Part shown: piece after piece, positions 51,920 to 61,146 of the stretch
How positions within the stretch are numbered: the stretch's first letter is position 1
Layout: every line of letters begins with the position of its first letter
Source: an uncultured Muribaculaceae bacterium
Lineage (GTDB): Bacteria > Bacteroidota > Bacteroidia > Bacteroidales > Muribaculaceae
Direction: 5' to 3'
Assembly (NCBI GenBank): GCA_910588065.1
Contig: CAJUPZ010000014.1
Coordinates: forward strand, 10,583-74,582
Length of the DNA stretch: 64,000 bases
Program-made: the position numbers and the translations under genes
Notes under the pieces: generated by a model
What the model was told of the DNA's origin: nothing
Seen by the model: only the letters and a program-made list of their open reading frames with translations
Database searches by the model: none

Positions 51920-53398
51920 ATGTCGTTTATTGCAGATCGCGTAAAAATGGACGGGTTGACATTTGATGATGTCCTTCTCATCCCCGCCTATTCCGAGGTG
52001 TTGCCTCGTGAAGTAAATCTCAAAACAAAGTTTTCCCGCAACATTGAGCTCAATGTGCCCCTTGTGTCTGCCGCTATGGACACTGTCACCGAGGCGCAGC
52101 TGGCCATTGCTATTGCCCGCGAAGGCGGTATCGGCGTCATTCACAAGAATATGCCCATCGCAGAGCAGGCGCGTCAGGTGCATGCCGTGAAGCGTGCCGA
52201 GAACGGCATGATATACGACCCCGTCACCATTAAGCGCGGCAGCACTGTTGCCGATGCGTTGGCAATGATGGAGGAGTATCATATTGGCGGCATACCTGTT
52301 GTGGACGACAACCGCAAGCTTGTGGGTATTGTCACCAACCGCGACCTCCGTTTTGAGCGCGACCTCAAACGCCCCATCGACGAAGTGATGACCTCTGACA
52401 ATCTTGTCACTACCCAGCAGAGCACCAACCTCGAGGAGGCGGCGCAGATTCTTCAGGAGCACAAAATTGAAAAACTCCCCGTTGTGGATGGCGAGGGACA
52501 CCTCGTTGGCCTCGTCACCTACAAGGATATCACCAAAGCCAAGGACAAGCCCAACGCATGCAAGGACAGCCGCGGCCGCCTGAGGGTGGCAGCCGGTGTC
52601 GGTGTCACAGCCGACAGCATGGAGCGCGTGGATGCTCTGGTTGAGGCCGGAGTCGACGCAATTGTCATCGACACAGCCCACGGCCACAGCAAGGGTGTTA
52701 TCGGAGTGCTCCGTGCGGTAAAGGAAAAATATCCCCATATAGATGTTGTTGTCGGCAATATCGCTACCGGCGAAGCTGCCAGATACCTTGTTGACAACGG
52801 CGCCGACGGTGTGAAGGTGGGTATCGGCCCGGGTTCAATCTGCACCACCCGAGTTATTGCAGGTGTGGGTGTGCCCCAGCTCAGCGCTGTCTATGATGTA
52901 GCCAAGTCGCTTGCAGGCACAGGAGTGCCCCTCATTGCCGACGGCGGCATCCGCTATTCAGGCGACATTGTGAAGGCTCTTGCAGCCGGCGCCTACTGTG
53001 TGATGCTTGGCGGTATGCTTGCCGGCGTGGAGGAGAGCCCCGGCGACACAATCATCTACAATGGACGTAAATACAAGGCATACCGTGGCATGGGCTCGCT
53101 CGAAGCTATGGAGAAAGGCTCGAAGGACCGCTATTTCCAGGCCGGCGAGAGCGATGTTAAGAAGCTTGTGCCTGAAGGCATCGCCGCCCGCGTGCCCTTC
53201 AAGGGCTCGCTCTTTGAGGTGACATACCAGATGCTCGGCGGACTGCGTGCCGGCATGGGTTACTGCGGTGCCGCCAATATCGAGCAGCTCCACAATGCCA
53301 AATTCACCCGTATAACCAACGCCGGAGTGGCCGAGAGTCATCCCCACGACGTTGCAATAACAAGCGAGGCTCCCAACTACAGCGCTTCACATCAGTAA
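51920..53398 (+). CDS. guaB: IMP dehydrogenase
   Basis: The 492-residue enzyme oxidises IMP to XMP with NAD, the committed step to GMP. It has an N-terminal barrel segment (DGLTFDDVLLIPAYSEVLP), two CBS domains (about residues 95-210) that sense nucleotides, and the catalytic loop GPGSICTTRV with Cys308. The flap contains GMGSLEAM and the C-terminal YCGAANIE is usual. The start at 51920 gives the family N-terminus and follows the promoter; an in-frame ATG at 51857 precedes it. Confidence 0.96.
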   Translation: MSFIADRVKMDGLTFDDVLLIPAYSEVLPREVNLKTKFSRNIELNVPLVSAAMDTVTEAQLAIAIAREGGIGVIHKNMPIAEQARQVHAVKRAENGMIYDPVTIKRGSTVADALAMMEEYHIGGIPVVDDNRKLVGIVTNRDLRFERDLKRPIDEVMTSDNLVTTQQSTNLEEAAQILQEHKIEKLPVVDGEGHLVGLVTYKDITKAKDKPNACKDSRGRLRVAAGVGVTADSMERVDALVEAGVDAIVIDTAHGHSKGVIGVLRAVKEKYPHIDVVVGNIATGEAARYLVDNGADGVKVGIGPGSICTTRVIAGVGVPQLSAVYDVAKSLAGTGVPLIADGGIRYSGDIVKALAAGAYCVMLGGMLAGVEESPGDTIIYNGRKYKAYRGMGSLEAMEKGSKDRYFQAGESDVKKLVPEGIAARVPFKGSLFEVTYQMLGGLRAGMGYCGAANIEQLHNAKFTRITNAGVAESHPHDVAITSEAPNYSASHQ

Positions 53399-53427
53399 GC
53401 CGCTTGACCCTCACCAACAAGACTTCT

Positions 53428-53463
53428 GCGCAGCCCCGCCCGTATATGGTGCAGGGGCTGCGC
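53428..53463 (+). terminator. Probable terminator of guaB
   Basis: GCGCAGCCCC (53428-53437) and GGGGCTGCGC (53454-53463) form a perfect 10-bp stem with a 16-base loop. The T-tract after it is weak (TACTTGTTC), so it may instead act as a transcript stabiliser. Confidence 0.55.
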
Positions 53464-53539
53464 TACTTGTTCGGGGGTGTAATGTGGCGTTTTAGCTATT
53501 TTTACACCCATATCGGGTGGTTGCGTGAGGAAAAATCAC

Positions 53540-53547
53540 TAAATTTG
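53540..53547 (+). promoter_or_regulatory. -7 box of the SurA-like gene
   Basis: TAAATTTG fits TAnnTTTG. Transcription from near 53554 would exclude the upstream in-frame ATG codons and supports the GTG start at 53575. Confidence 0.5.
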
Positions 53548-53574
53548 AGCCCGAATTATCAAAAAATCAATAGA

Positions 53575-54966
53575 GTGAAAGCGAAAAACATCATATTAGC
53601 AGCCTTTATGGCTGTGTGTGCTATCAGTGCTCATGCGCAAAACAATGTGGCAGAGGAAGTTGCGTGGGTTGTCGGCGACCAGCCTATCTGGAAGTCCGAA
53701 ATCGAGTCGCAGTACATCAATCTGCTGCGCGACAATGCAAACCTGCAGGGCGACCCCTATTGTGTTGTGCCCGAAATGCTTGCCGTTGAGAAGCTTTACC
53801 TCCATCAGGCGGATATGGACACCGTTGAGGTGAGCGACGCTATGGTTATGGCGGAGGTGGACAGCCGCGTGAACTACTTCATCAACATTTTCCAGACAAA
53901 GGAGAAGATGGAGGAGTACTACCGCAAGCCGCTTGCCGAAATCCGCTCGGAGATGATGGAGAGCGTCAAAAACAGCTACCGTGTGCGTCAGGTGCAGCAG
54001 AGCCTCACCGCAAATGTCACCTCCACCCCCAATGATGTGAGAAAATATTTCCAGTCGCTGTCTGAGGACAGCGTGCCGTTCATACCCCTGCAGGTGGAGG
54101 CGCAGATTATAACCATCAACCCGGTGGTGCCCCGTCAGGAGGTTGAGGATGTGAAGGCGCGTCTGCGCGACTATTCCGAGAGGGTGAACCGTGGCGAGAG
54201 CGAGTTCTCGACACTTGCCATCCTCTACTCCGAGGACCCCGGCAGCAGTATGCGCGGCGGTGAGCTCGGACTCAGCGGCAAGGCTACCCTCGACCCCGAA
54301 TTTGCAGCGGTGGCGTTCAACCTCAACGACCCCAAGAAGGTGAGCAAAATTGTGGAGACAGAATTCGGCTACCATATAATCCAGCTTATCGAGAAGCGCG
54401 GCGACCGCATCAATGTGCGCCACATACTGCTCCGCCCGAAGGTGAGCGAAAACGACCTCAACGAAGCGCGTGTGCGCCTCGACTCGCTGCGCAGCGACAT
54501 TGTAAAGGGGCTTATCAGCTTTGACGATGTGGTGGGACTGGTGTCGCAGGACAAATCCACCCGGGCAAACAAAGGCATGATGGTGAACACCGACCGCGAG
54601 AGCGAGCGCAGCGGCTCAACCCGCTTCACAATGTCGGAGCTGCCTCAGGAGGTGGCCCAGAAGGTTGCCGGAATGCAGCCCGGCGATATCTCGGAGGCTT
54701 TTGTGATGATGGATCCGAAGCTCAACCGCGAGGTGGTGGCTGTTGTGCGCCTCAACCGCCGCATCGATGGTCATAAAGCCAATATCGGCGAGGACTATCA
54801 GGTGATAAAAGGTATGTATGAGAACAGCCGCCGGCAGGATATCCTCAACTCATGGCTTGAGAATAAAATCAACGAAACATACGTGCGCATCGACGAAAAC
54901 TGGCGCAACTGCGAGTTTACCCACAAGGGTTGGATTAAGGAGAAAACCTCAGCCGCAGGCGAATAA
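53575..54966 (+). CDS. SurA-type periplasmic peptidyl-prolyl isomerase
   Basis: The 463-residue product (GTG start) begins with a signal peptide (KNIILAAFMAVCAISAHA) and a SurA-like helical N-domain (EEVAWVVGDQPIWKSEIESQ). Two parvulin-like domains follow: one containing FSTLAILYSEDPGSSMRGGELG and GYHIIQLIEKRGDRINVRHILL, the other SFDDVVGLVSQDKSTRANKGMM. It should help fold outer-membrane proteins, a heavy demand here given the many barrels. The ATG at 53404 would add 57 non-signal residues and is unlikely. Five bases separate it from the OstA-type gene. Confidence 0.85.
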   Translation: MKAKNIILAAFMAVCAISAHAQNNVAEEVAWVVGDQPIWKSEIESQYINLLRDNANLQGDPYCVVPEMLAVEKLYLHQADMDTVEVSDAMVMAEVDSRVNYFINIFQTKEKMEEYYRKPLAEIRSEMMESVKNSYRVRQVQQSLTANVTSTPNDVRKYFQSLSEDSVPFIPLQVEAQIITINPVVPRQEVEDVKARLRDYSERVNRGESEFSTLAILYSEDPGSSMRGGELGLSGKATLDPEFAAVAFNLNDPKKVSKIVETEFGYHIIQLIEKRGDRINVRHILLRPKVSENDLNEARVRLDSLRSDIVKGLISFDDVVGLVSQDKSTRANKGMMVNTDRESERSGSTRFTMSELPQEVAQKVAGMQPGDISEAFVMMDPKLNREVVAVVRLNRRIDGHKANIGEDYQVIKGMYENSRRQDILNSWLENKINETYVRIDENWRNCEFTHKGWIKEKTSAAGE

Positions 54967-54971
54967 CCGCA

Positions 54972-56783
54972 ATGAGGCAGGCAGTTGACAGTGTGCGCCG
55001 CGCCCTGAAGCGTCTCGCTCCGGGGCTTATGGCCGTGAGTGTGCTCGGCGTGCTTGCCATGCCGGCATGGACAGCGCCGTCGCGCCCGGTTGACAACTCC
55101 GCTCCTCAGACCATCAAGCCGGTTATCCCCGGGGCAAACCGCTATCAGGAGGGGAAGGTGTTTCTCGAGCACGCCGACAAGTGGACCTACAAGGAGCAGC
55201 CTGACCTGGCTCCCGAGGAGCAGTACCAGGTGCTGGTGGGCAATGTGGCTTTCCGCAAGAACGATATGTTCATGTATTGCGACAGCGCGCACTTTTATGA
55301 GCAGAGCAATTCCTTTGACGCTTTCAGCAATGTGAGGATGGAGCAGGGCGACACCCTGTTTGTCTATGCCGATGAGCTGAACTACGATGGCGCGACTGAA
55401 ATTGCGGTACTCTATGCCGATGCCGGCAAGAAGGTGAGGCTAATAAACCGCGATGTGAAGCTCGAGACCGATGTTTTCAACTACGACATACCCGCCGAGG
55501 TAGGCTACTATGAGGTGGGCGGTGAGCTGAGCGACCTGCAGAATACCCTCACTTCGCTGCAGGGAGAGTATCATCCCAACACAAAAGATGCCTTTTTCTA
55601 TCTCGATGTTGAGCTCAACAGCCTCAACAACAGCGATACCCTGCGTATGTTCACCGACTCGCTGCACTACAATACCGAAACCCACATAGCGCAGCTTATC
55701 GCGCAGACACGCATAGTCAATAAGGATGGCGAGATTCGCTCTACCTCAGGCACATACAATACAGAGACCGGTCTTGCCGACCTTTACAAGCGCTCGCTCG
55801 TTGTGACAAACAGGGGCAATACCCTCACCGGCGATACTCTGTTCTATGACCGCGACCGCGGGATAGGGGAGGCGTTCGGCAACATGGTGCTTACCGACTC
55901 GGCCCGCAGCAGTGCCCTTTTCGGCGACTATGGCTATTATGACGACCGCACGGACAGCGCGTTTGTAACCGGCAGGGCACTCGCAAAGGAGTATTCACGG
56001 CCCGACACTCTGTATCTGCATGGCGACACAATTTTCGCATATCTCGACAAGGAGGATTCCACAAGGGTGATGAATGTGTTTCACAAAGTGCGCTTCTATC
56101 GCTCTGACCTTCAGGGTATCTGCGACTCGCTGAGCAGCACCGAGCGCGACTCCATGATGTATATGTACCGCCATCCGGTGGTGTGGAGCGGCGAGCGTCA
56201 GATTTTCGGCAATGTGATCAACGTGCATTTCAATGACTCCACCGTCGACTGGGCCAAGCTTCCCGAGTTCGGCTTCATGGCCGAGCACCTTGATGAGGAC
56301 TGTTTCCAACAGATGAGCGGCACAGAGATGACAGCCTGGTTCAATGACTCTACGATTCGCCATCTCTTTGTAGAGGGCAATGTGATGCTCATAATGTTTC
56401 CGATGGAAAACGATTCCACATACAATAAATATGCGTATGTGGAGAGTAGTGTCATGGACGCATGGTTTGAGGCAAACGACATTGAGCGTATTCTCTTCAC
56501 TCCCGCTACCACAGCCAAGGTGGTGCCGCTCTATCTTGCCAAGAAGGGAAGCTATTTTCTGCAGAAATTTGCCTGGTACGAGGATATCAGGCCGCTTTCG
56601 CCCGAAGATGTGTTCATTGTGCCCGAGCGTATGGTGGAGCTGATAAATTCCGCCCCGGCGGCAACAGTCGTCAAGCGAACCAAGCCTGCAAGGCGCTCGG
56701 AAAGCTCAGAGCCGCCGAAGAACCCTGAGCCCACAGAGAGCACAGAGATCTCAGAGGTCTCAGAGCACTCAGACAACTTATAA
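54972..56783 (+). CDS. OstA-like (LptA/LptD-type) envelope protein
   Basis: The 603-residue protein has a signal peptide (to about residue 35) and a run of OstA/LptA-like beta-jellyroll repeats (YQVLVGNVAFRKNDMFMYCDSAHFYEQ, DELNYDG, SGTYNTETGLADLYKRS, GDTLFYDRDRGIGEAFGN). Such proteins bind lipopolysaccharide or related lipids on the way to the outer membrane. It follows the SurA-like gene by 5 bases, a pairing that mirrors surA-lptD in proteobacteria. The last 40 residues are a Ser/Glu/Pro-rich tail (EPTESTEISEVSEHS). Confidence 0.8.
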   Translation: MRQAVDSVRRALKRLAPGLMAVSVLGVLAMPAWTAPSRPVDNSAPQTIKPVIPGANRYQEGKVFLEHADKWTYKEQPDLAPEEQYQVLVGNVAFRKNDMFMYCDSAHFYEQSNSFDAFSNVRMEQGDTLFVYADELNYDGATEIAVLYADAGKKVRLINRDVKLETDVFNYDIPAEVGYYEVGGELSDLQNTLTSLQGEYHPNTKDAFFYLDVELNSLNNSDTLRMFTDSLHYNTETHIAQLIAQTRIVNKDGEIRSTSGTYNTETGLADLYKRSLVVTNRGNTLTGDTLFYDRDRGIGEAFGNMVLTDSARSSALFGDYGYYDDRTDSAFVTGRALAKEYSRPDTLYLHGDTIFAYLDKEDSTRVMNVFHKVRFYRSDLQGICDSLSSTERDSMMYMYRHPVVWSGERQIFGNVINVHFNDSTVDWAKLPEFGFMAEHLDEDCFQQMSGTEMTAWFNDSTIRHLFVEGNVMLIMFPMENDSTYNKYAYVESSVMDAWFEANDIERILFTPATTAKVVPLYLAKKGSYFLQKFAWYEDIRPLSPEDVFIVPERMVELINSAPAATVVKRTKPARRSESSEPPKNPEPTESTEISEVSEHSDNL

Positions 56784-56823
56784 ACATCCCCTCAAAGTTA
56801 TCAACACCCTGTAGAAAACTCTA

Positions 56824-56856
56824 TTTGGGTCGCGGCACACTTTTGTAGTAATTTTG
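56824..56856 (+). promoter_or_regulatory. Promoter of mutL
   Basis: TTTG at 56824-56827 and TAATTTTG at 56849-56856, with 21 bases between, fit the consensus. The predicted leader to the ATG at 56878 is only about 15 nt. Confidence 0.75.
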
Positions 56857-56877
56857 TTGCTGCAAAAATGTGATTAT

Positions 56878-58776
56878 ATGAGCGACATTATACGACTTCT
56901 TCCCGACTCGGTGGCTAATCAGATAGCGGCCGGTGAGGTTATCCAGCGCCCTGCCTCTGTGGTCAAGGAGCTGGTGGAGAATGCTGTAGATGCGGGAGCG
57001 AAATCCATTGAAATCATAATCAAGGATGCCGGACGCACCCTGATTCAGGTGGTTGACGACGGCAGCGGTATGAGCGACACCGATGCGCGCCTTGCGTTTG
57101 AGCGTCATGCCACTTCCAAGATTGCCGCTGCCGCCGACCTGTTCAGCCTCAACACAATGGGCTTCCGTGGCGAGGCTCTCGCCTCGATTGCAGCTGTGGC
57201 GAGGGTAGACCTCCGCACCATGCTCCACGGAGCCACTGTCGGCACACGCCTGATAATAAACGGCAGCGTGGTGGAGAGCCAGGAGCCGGAAGCATGCACC
57301 CCGGGGAGCAATATGATGGTGAAAAATCTCTTTTTCAATGTGCCGGCACGCCGCAAATTTCTCAAAAAGGACTCGGTGGAGCTCGCCAACATTGTGCGCG
57401 AGTTTGAGCGTCTGGCTCTTGTCAATCCGGCGGTTGAGATAGCCCTGATTCACAACGACAGTGTGCTCCACAAGCTGCTCCGCGGCTCATTCAAGCAGCG
57501 AATTGTCGACCTCTTCGGCAAGAGCCTCGACAAGCAGCTCATTCCGGTGGAGACATCCACCTCGATTGTATCGATCAGCGGCTTTGTGTCCCTGCCGCAG
57601 TTTGCCCGCCGCCGCAACGCGCTGCAGTATCTCATGGTAAATGGCCGCAATATGCGCCACCCCTATTTTCACAAGGCGGTGTTGCAATGCTATGAAAATC
57701 TGATTCCCTCCGACGAGCAGCCGAATTATTTTCTTGACTTCAAGGTCAATCCGGCGAGCATAGATGTGAACATTCATCCTACAAAAAACGAAATAAAGTT
57801 TGAGGATGAGCCGGCGATATGGCAGATTCTCGTGGCCGCGATAAAGGAGTCGCTCGGACGATACAATGCTGCCGAAGCGATTGACTTTGACCGCATTGAC
57901 GCTCCCGAGATTCCAACATTCTCGCCGGACGGCACCGCCGCCCACAGCGTGGAGCTGGACCCCACATACAACCCCTTCGCCTCTCAGCCTGAGGCTCCCC
58001 GCGCGGATGGTGGCAGCCGCGGCGCATCATCATACCGTCATAACAGTGCCCTGCGCAGCGTGGGGTCGGACTGGGACAAGCTGTATGCCGAGTTCAGTGC
58101 CGAAACCGGCTCCGCCGCTCCGGCTCAGGGTATGCGCCCGAGCGCGCTCAATGCAGCCGCGCCCTCTGAGGAGAAGCCTGACAACCAGACCCTTTTCGAT
58201 GCGACCGCCGAGGTGGCTTCCGCCTACAATTGCATTCAGGCAAAGGGCCGCTATATCCTCACCCCCTCGAAATCAGGAGTGATGGTGATTGACCAGCACC
58301 GCGCCCACCTGAAGGTGCTATATGAGCGCTATATCAATATGGTGGCTACCGGACAGATTGACAGCCAGAGGCTGCTCTTTCCTGAGATTGTTACCCTCTC
58401 GCCCGCGCAACATGCTGTCCTTGAGGCTATTGTGCCGGTGGTTACCGCCCTTGGCTTTGACATCGCTTACCTCGGCGATTTTTCATGGAGCATCAATTCC
58501 GCGCCTGCCGTGGAGAATAACCCTGTGGACACCCTGATGAAAATTATCGAGGAGGAGACCGATGGGGGAGACCCTGCCGACAGCGCCATGCAGCGGCGCG
58601 CAGCCCTGGCTATGGCGAGGGCGGGAGCTGTCAAATACGGGCAGCTGCTCACCCCCGAGGAGATGGAGCGTCTGATCAGCGATTTGTTCAGTCTGGCCGC
58701 TCCAAACTTCACCCCTGACGGTCAGCTGATTATAAATCTCATATCCACTGAAGATCTCGCAAAAATGTTTGCCTGA
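56878..58776 (+). CDS. mutL: DNA mismatch repair protein MutL
   Basis: The 632-residue protein couples mismatch recognition to strand removal. The N-terminal GHKL ATPase is intact: IAAGEVIQRPASVVKELVENAVDAGA (Glu34, Asn35), DDGSGM and GFRGEAL. The middle (about 360-450) is a variable linker. In the C-terminal dimerisation domain the endonuclease motif DQHA(x)2E(x)4E reads DQHRAHLKVLYE from Asp472, lacking the first Glu, so endonuclease activity is doubtful. The start at 56878 gives the family N-terminus. The ATG follows a short leader. Confidence 0.95.
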   Translation: MSDIIRLLPDSVANQIAAGEVIQRPASVVKELVENAVDAGAKSIEIIIKDAGRTLIQVVDDGSGMSDTDARLAFERHATSKIAAAADLFSLNTMGFRGEALASIAAVARVDLRTMLHGATVGTRLIINGSVVESQEPEACTPGSNMMVKNLFFNVPARRKFLKKDSVELANIVREFERLALVNPAVEIALIHNDSVLHKLLRGSFKQRIVDLFGKSLDKQLIPVETSTSIVSISGFVSLPQFARRRNALQYLMVNGRNMRHPYFHKAVLQCYENLIPSDEQPNYFLDFKVNPASIDVNIHPTKNEIKFEDEPAIWQILVAAIKESLGRYNAAEAIDFDRIDAPEIPTFSPDGTAAHSVELDPTYNPFASQPEAPRADGGSRGASSYRHNSALRSVGSDWDKLYAEFSAETGSAAPAQGMRPSALNAAAPSEEKPDNQTLFDATAEVASAYNCIQAKGRYILTPSKSGVMVIDQHRAHLKVLYERYINMVATGQIDSQRLLFPEIVTLSPAQHAVLEAIVPVVTALGFDIAYLGDFSWSINSAPAVENNPVDTLMKIIEEETDGGDPADSAMQRRAALAMARAGAVKYGQLLTPEEMERLISDLFSLAAPNFTPDGQLIINLISTEDLAKMFA

Positions 58777-58811
58777 GCCATTTCTTAATTGGAAAAAATC
58801 GAAAAAAGTTT

Positions 58812-58819
58812 TAATTTTG
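58812..58819 (+). promoter_or_regulatory. -7 box 5 bases before a GTG start
   Basis: TAATTTTG fits TAnnTTTG and is separated from GTG at 58825 by CACTT. It implies a leaderless transcript with a GTG start. Confidence 0.6.
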
Positions 58820-58824
58820 CACTT

Positions 58825-59769
58825 GTGATAGACATCATCCAACATATACAGTATCTTGTCAGCCGCCATGACTGCGTCATTCTTCCCGGATGGGGAGCCA
58901 TTGTTGCGCAGCATGTGCCCGCGTGTGTCAGCGACGGCATTCTTTACCCGCCGGTGCGCAAGCTCGGTTTCAACCCGGCTGTGAACCACAACGACGGCAT
59001 GCTTGCCCATAGTGTCGCCCGCCGCGAAGGCATCTCCTACGACAGCGCGGTGGCAGCGGTCACAGCTGCCATAGCCAAGCTGAGAAACCTGTATGATGTT
59101 GCCGGCCTGCTTGCGCTGCCACGTATCGGCACCCTGCGCCGCGACAGCTCCGGCACAATGTCTTTCATTCCGGTGGCCGATGCCAAGTCTATTGCAAACA
59201 TCGCTTTTTTTGAACTTCCGGTAATGGAGGTTGTTGACAACGCCCGGCAGGAATCTGCCTCAGAGGCGGTTGTCCGGCTCAGCGGTCTGCGTGCTTTTGC
59301 GCGTGGCGCGGCTGCGGTGGCTGCGATGATTGCTCTCGGCATAACACTCACAACTCCGGTGATTGTAAACCGTGCCGACACCTCTTTCGCATCAGTGCCT
59401 GCCCCGAAAGTCACCGCCGCCAAGGCTGTGAACCTGCCGCTCGCCGCACCGGCCGACTCCACTCTTTTCATCGCGGTGCCGAATCACGCCGATGCAACAG
59501 ACACTCTGAAACTTGCGCCGGCACCTGCTGCTGTCGCCGCCAAGGCTCTTGCACCGACATTCTATCTCATAGTGTCGTCACACGCTAACCGTGCCGAGGC
59601 AAATGCATACGTGGCAGCCCGCCCGGACGAGAAGCTGACAGTGTTTGAGAGCGACCGCCGTTTCCGCATCGTAGCCGCCACAGGCAGCTCGTTCAACGAG
59701 GCTGTGGCCCTGAAATCAAACGCTGATTTCAGCCGTCGCCACCCCGACGCGTGGGTACTCCGCAAATAA
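58825..59769 (+). CDS. CCDC81-type HU-domain protein with SPOR-like C-terminus
   Basis: The 314-residue product begins IDIIQHIQYLVSRHDCVILPGWGAIVAQ, the start of the prokaryotic CCDC81-type HU-like domain found in Bacteroidetes. A second HU-like half follows to about residue 130, then a hydrophobic segment (about 172-190), an Ala/Pro/Thr linker and a C-terminal SPOR-like domain (TFYLIVSSHANRAEANAYVA) that would bind peptidoglycan. It may link a cytoplasmic or chromosomal element to the cell wall at division. The GTG at 58825 is preferred to a TTG at 58789 because the -7 box lies between them. Confidence 0.75.
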   Translation: MIDIIQHIQYLVSRHDCVILPGWGAIVAQHVPACVSDGILYPPVRKLGFNPAVNHNDGMLAHSVARREGISYDSAVAAVTAAIAKLRNLYDVAGLLALPRIGTLRRDSSGTMSFIPVADAKSIANIAFFELPVMEVVDNARQESASEAVVRLSGLRAFARGAAAVAAMIALGITLTTPVIVNRADTSFASVPAPKVTAAKAVNLPLAAPADSTLFIAVPNHADATDTLKLAPAPAAVAAKALAPTFYLIVSSHANRAEANAYVAARPDEKLTVFESDRRFRIVAATGSSFNEAVALKSNADFSRRHPDAWVLRK

Positions 59770-59801
59770 CGCCCCACCTTAAAAAAAATATTATACCTCT
59801 T

Positions 59802-60338
59802 ATGAAAGATTTGCATGAGCTGCTCGTGAGCCGACGCAGCATCCGCCGTTATACAGACCAACAGCTCACTCCCGAGCAGGTGAAACTGATTCTCGAGGCG
59901 GGACTCCTCGCCCCGACTTCAAAAAATGGCCGCTCATGGCAGTTTGTGGCTGTCGAGGACAAGGCCATGCTTGAGCGGCTTGCGCTATGCAAGCCTGCCG
60001 GAGCTATGCCTGTGGCAGGGTGTGCCCTCGCTATAGTGGTGGCTGTGGACCAGACAAGCAGCGACCCCTGGATTGAGGATGGCTCTGTTGCCGCCTCATA
60101 TATGCAGCTGCAGGCCCAGGACCTCGGCCTCGGCTCATGCTGGATTCAGGTGCGGGGCCGGTTCACCGCCGACGATATCCCCAGCGAGGAGTATGTTCAG
60201 GAATTGCTCGGCATTCCGGAGCAATATGGCATTGTGTGCATAATAACCATCGGCAACAAGGCCGAGGAGCGCAAGAGCGTAGACACCTCGAAGCTGCTTT
60301 GGGAAAAGGTGCATATAGGTAGCTGGAAACAGGAATGA
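59802..60338 (+). CDS. Nitroreductase-family flavoprotein
   Basis: The 178-residue cytoplasmic enzyme has the nitroreductase opening ELLVSRRSIRRYTDQQLTPEQVKLILEAGLLAPTSKNGRSWQFVAV, with the RRSIRRY FMN phosphate-binding motif, and the LQAQDLGLGSCWIQV helix plus EQYGIVCIITIGNKAEE near the end. It should bind FMN and reduce small substrates with NAD(P)H; the natural substrate is unknown. It lies 32 bases after the HU/SPOR gene and overlaps the next gene by 4 bases. The start at 59802 is preferred to an upstream GTG. Confidence 0.9.
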   Translation: MKDLHELLVSRRSIRRYTDQQLTPEQVKLILEAGLLAPTSKNGRSWQFVAVEDKAMLERLALCKPAGAMPVAGCALAIVVAVDQTSSDPWIEDGSVAASYMQLQAQDLGLGSCWIQVRGRFTADDIPSEEYVQELLGIPEQYGIVCIITIGNKAEERKSVDTSKLLWEKVHIGSWKQE

Positions 60339-61129
60339 TGGCGGAGAGTGGGCGACACGGGTGTGTGGTGCTCGGCGCCGGCAATGTTGCCTGCGCGCTG
60401 GCTCCCGCTCTTGAGCAGGCCGGCCTCGCCGTGAGGCAGGTCTACAGCCGCTCGCTTGCCAATGCCGCTGCTCTCGCCGCCCGGCTGTCGGGGGCGCAGG
60501 CGGTTGATTCGCTCGATGCCGTTTGCCGTGATGCGGAGTTGTATCTGGTGGCGCTGAGTGACAATGCCATAGCCGAAGTCGCTCAGGCAATGGCTCATAC
60601 AGGCGGGGTGTGGTGCCACACTTCCGGCGGCGTGGCGATGGATGCCCTTGCTCCCGCAACCGCTTCTTACGGAGTGTTTTACCCCCTCCAGACCTTCTCA
60701 AAAGGACGGCCGGTAGACATGGCAGCCGTGCCTTTTTTCATAGAGGGCAGTTCGGCTGACACCCAGCAGCTGCTGATGGACACGGCACGCAAAATCAGTT
60801 CAACGGTATATGCGGCCGACTCGCGGATGAGGCTCCGCCTTCATGCAGCGGCGGTGTTTGCCTGCAACTTCGTCAATTTCATGTGGACAAACGCCGATGA
60901 CATTCTCCGCTCGGGGGGCCTGCCGCTCTCTGTGCTTCACCCCCTTGTAAAGGAAACTCTTGCAAAGGCTATGACCATGCCCCCGCGCGATGCCCAGACC
61001 GGGCCGGCAAGGAGGGGCGATACTGTGGTGATGCAGCGCCATAAACAGGTTATGACACCGGAGCAGAGCCGCATATATGAGTTTCTGACACACGCGATAA
61101 TCGCCGAATATAACCCGGATGCCGGGTAG
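60335..61129 (+). CDS. Rossmann-like/DUF2520 oxidoreductase
   Basis: The 264-residue protein has an N-terminal NAD(P)-binding fold (CVVLGAGNVACALAPALEQAGLAV, GxGxxA type) and a C-terminal helical DUF2520 domain (LHAAAVFACNFVNFMWTNADDIL, then PLVKETLAKA and ARRGDTVVMQRHK). Members resemble 6-phosphogluconate or ketopantoate reductases, but the substrate of DUF2520 proteins is not known to me. It overlaps the nitroreductase gene by 4 bases (ATGA) and may share its redox pathway. Confidence 0.85.
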   Translation: MMAESGRHGCVVLGAGNVACALAPALEQAGLAVRQVYSRSLANAAALAARLSGAQAVDSLDAVCRDAELYLVALSDNAIAEVAQAMAHTGGVWCHTSGGVAMDALAPATASYGVFYPLQTFSKGRPVDMAAVPFFIEGSSADTQQLLMDTARKISSTVYAADSRMRLRLHAAAVFACNFVNFMWTNADDILRSGGLPLSVLHPLVKETLAKAMTMPPRDAQTGPARRGDTVVMQRHKQVMTPEQSRIYEFLTHAIIAEYNPDAG

Positions 61130-61146
61130 CTGTCCGTGGTGGTAAG

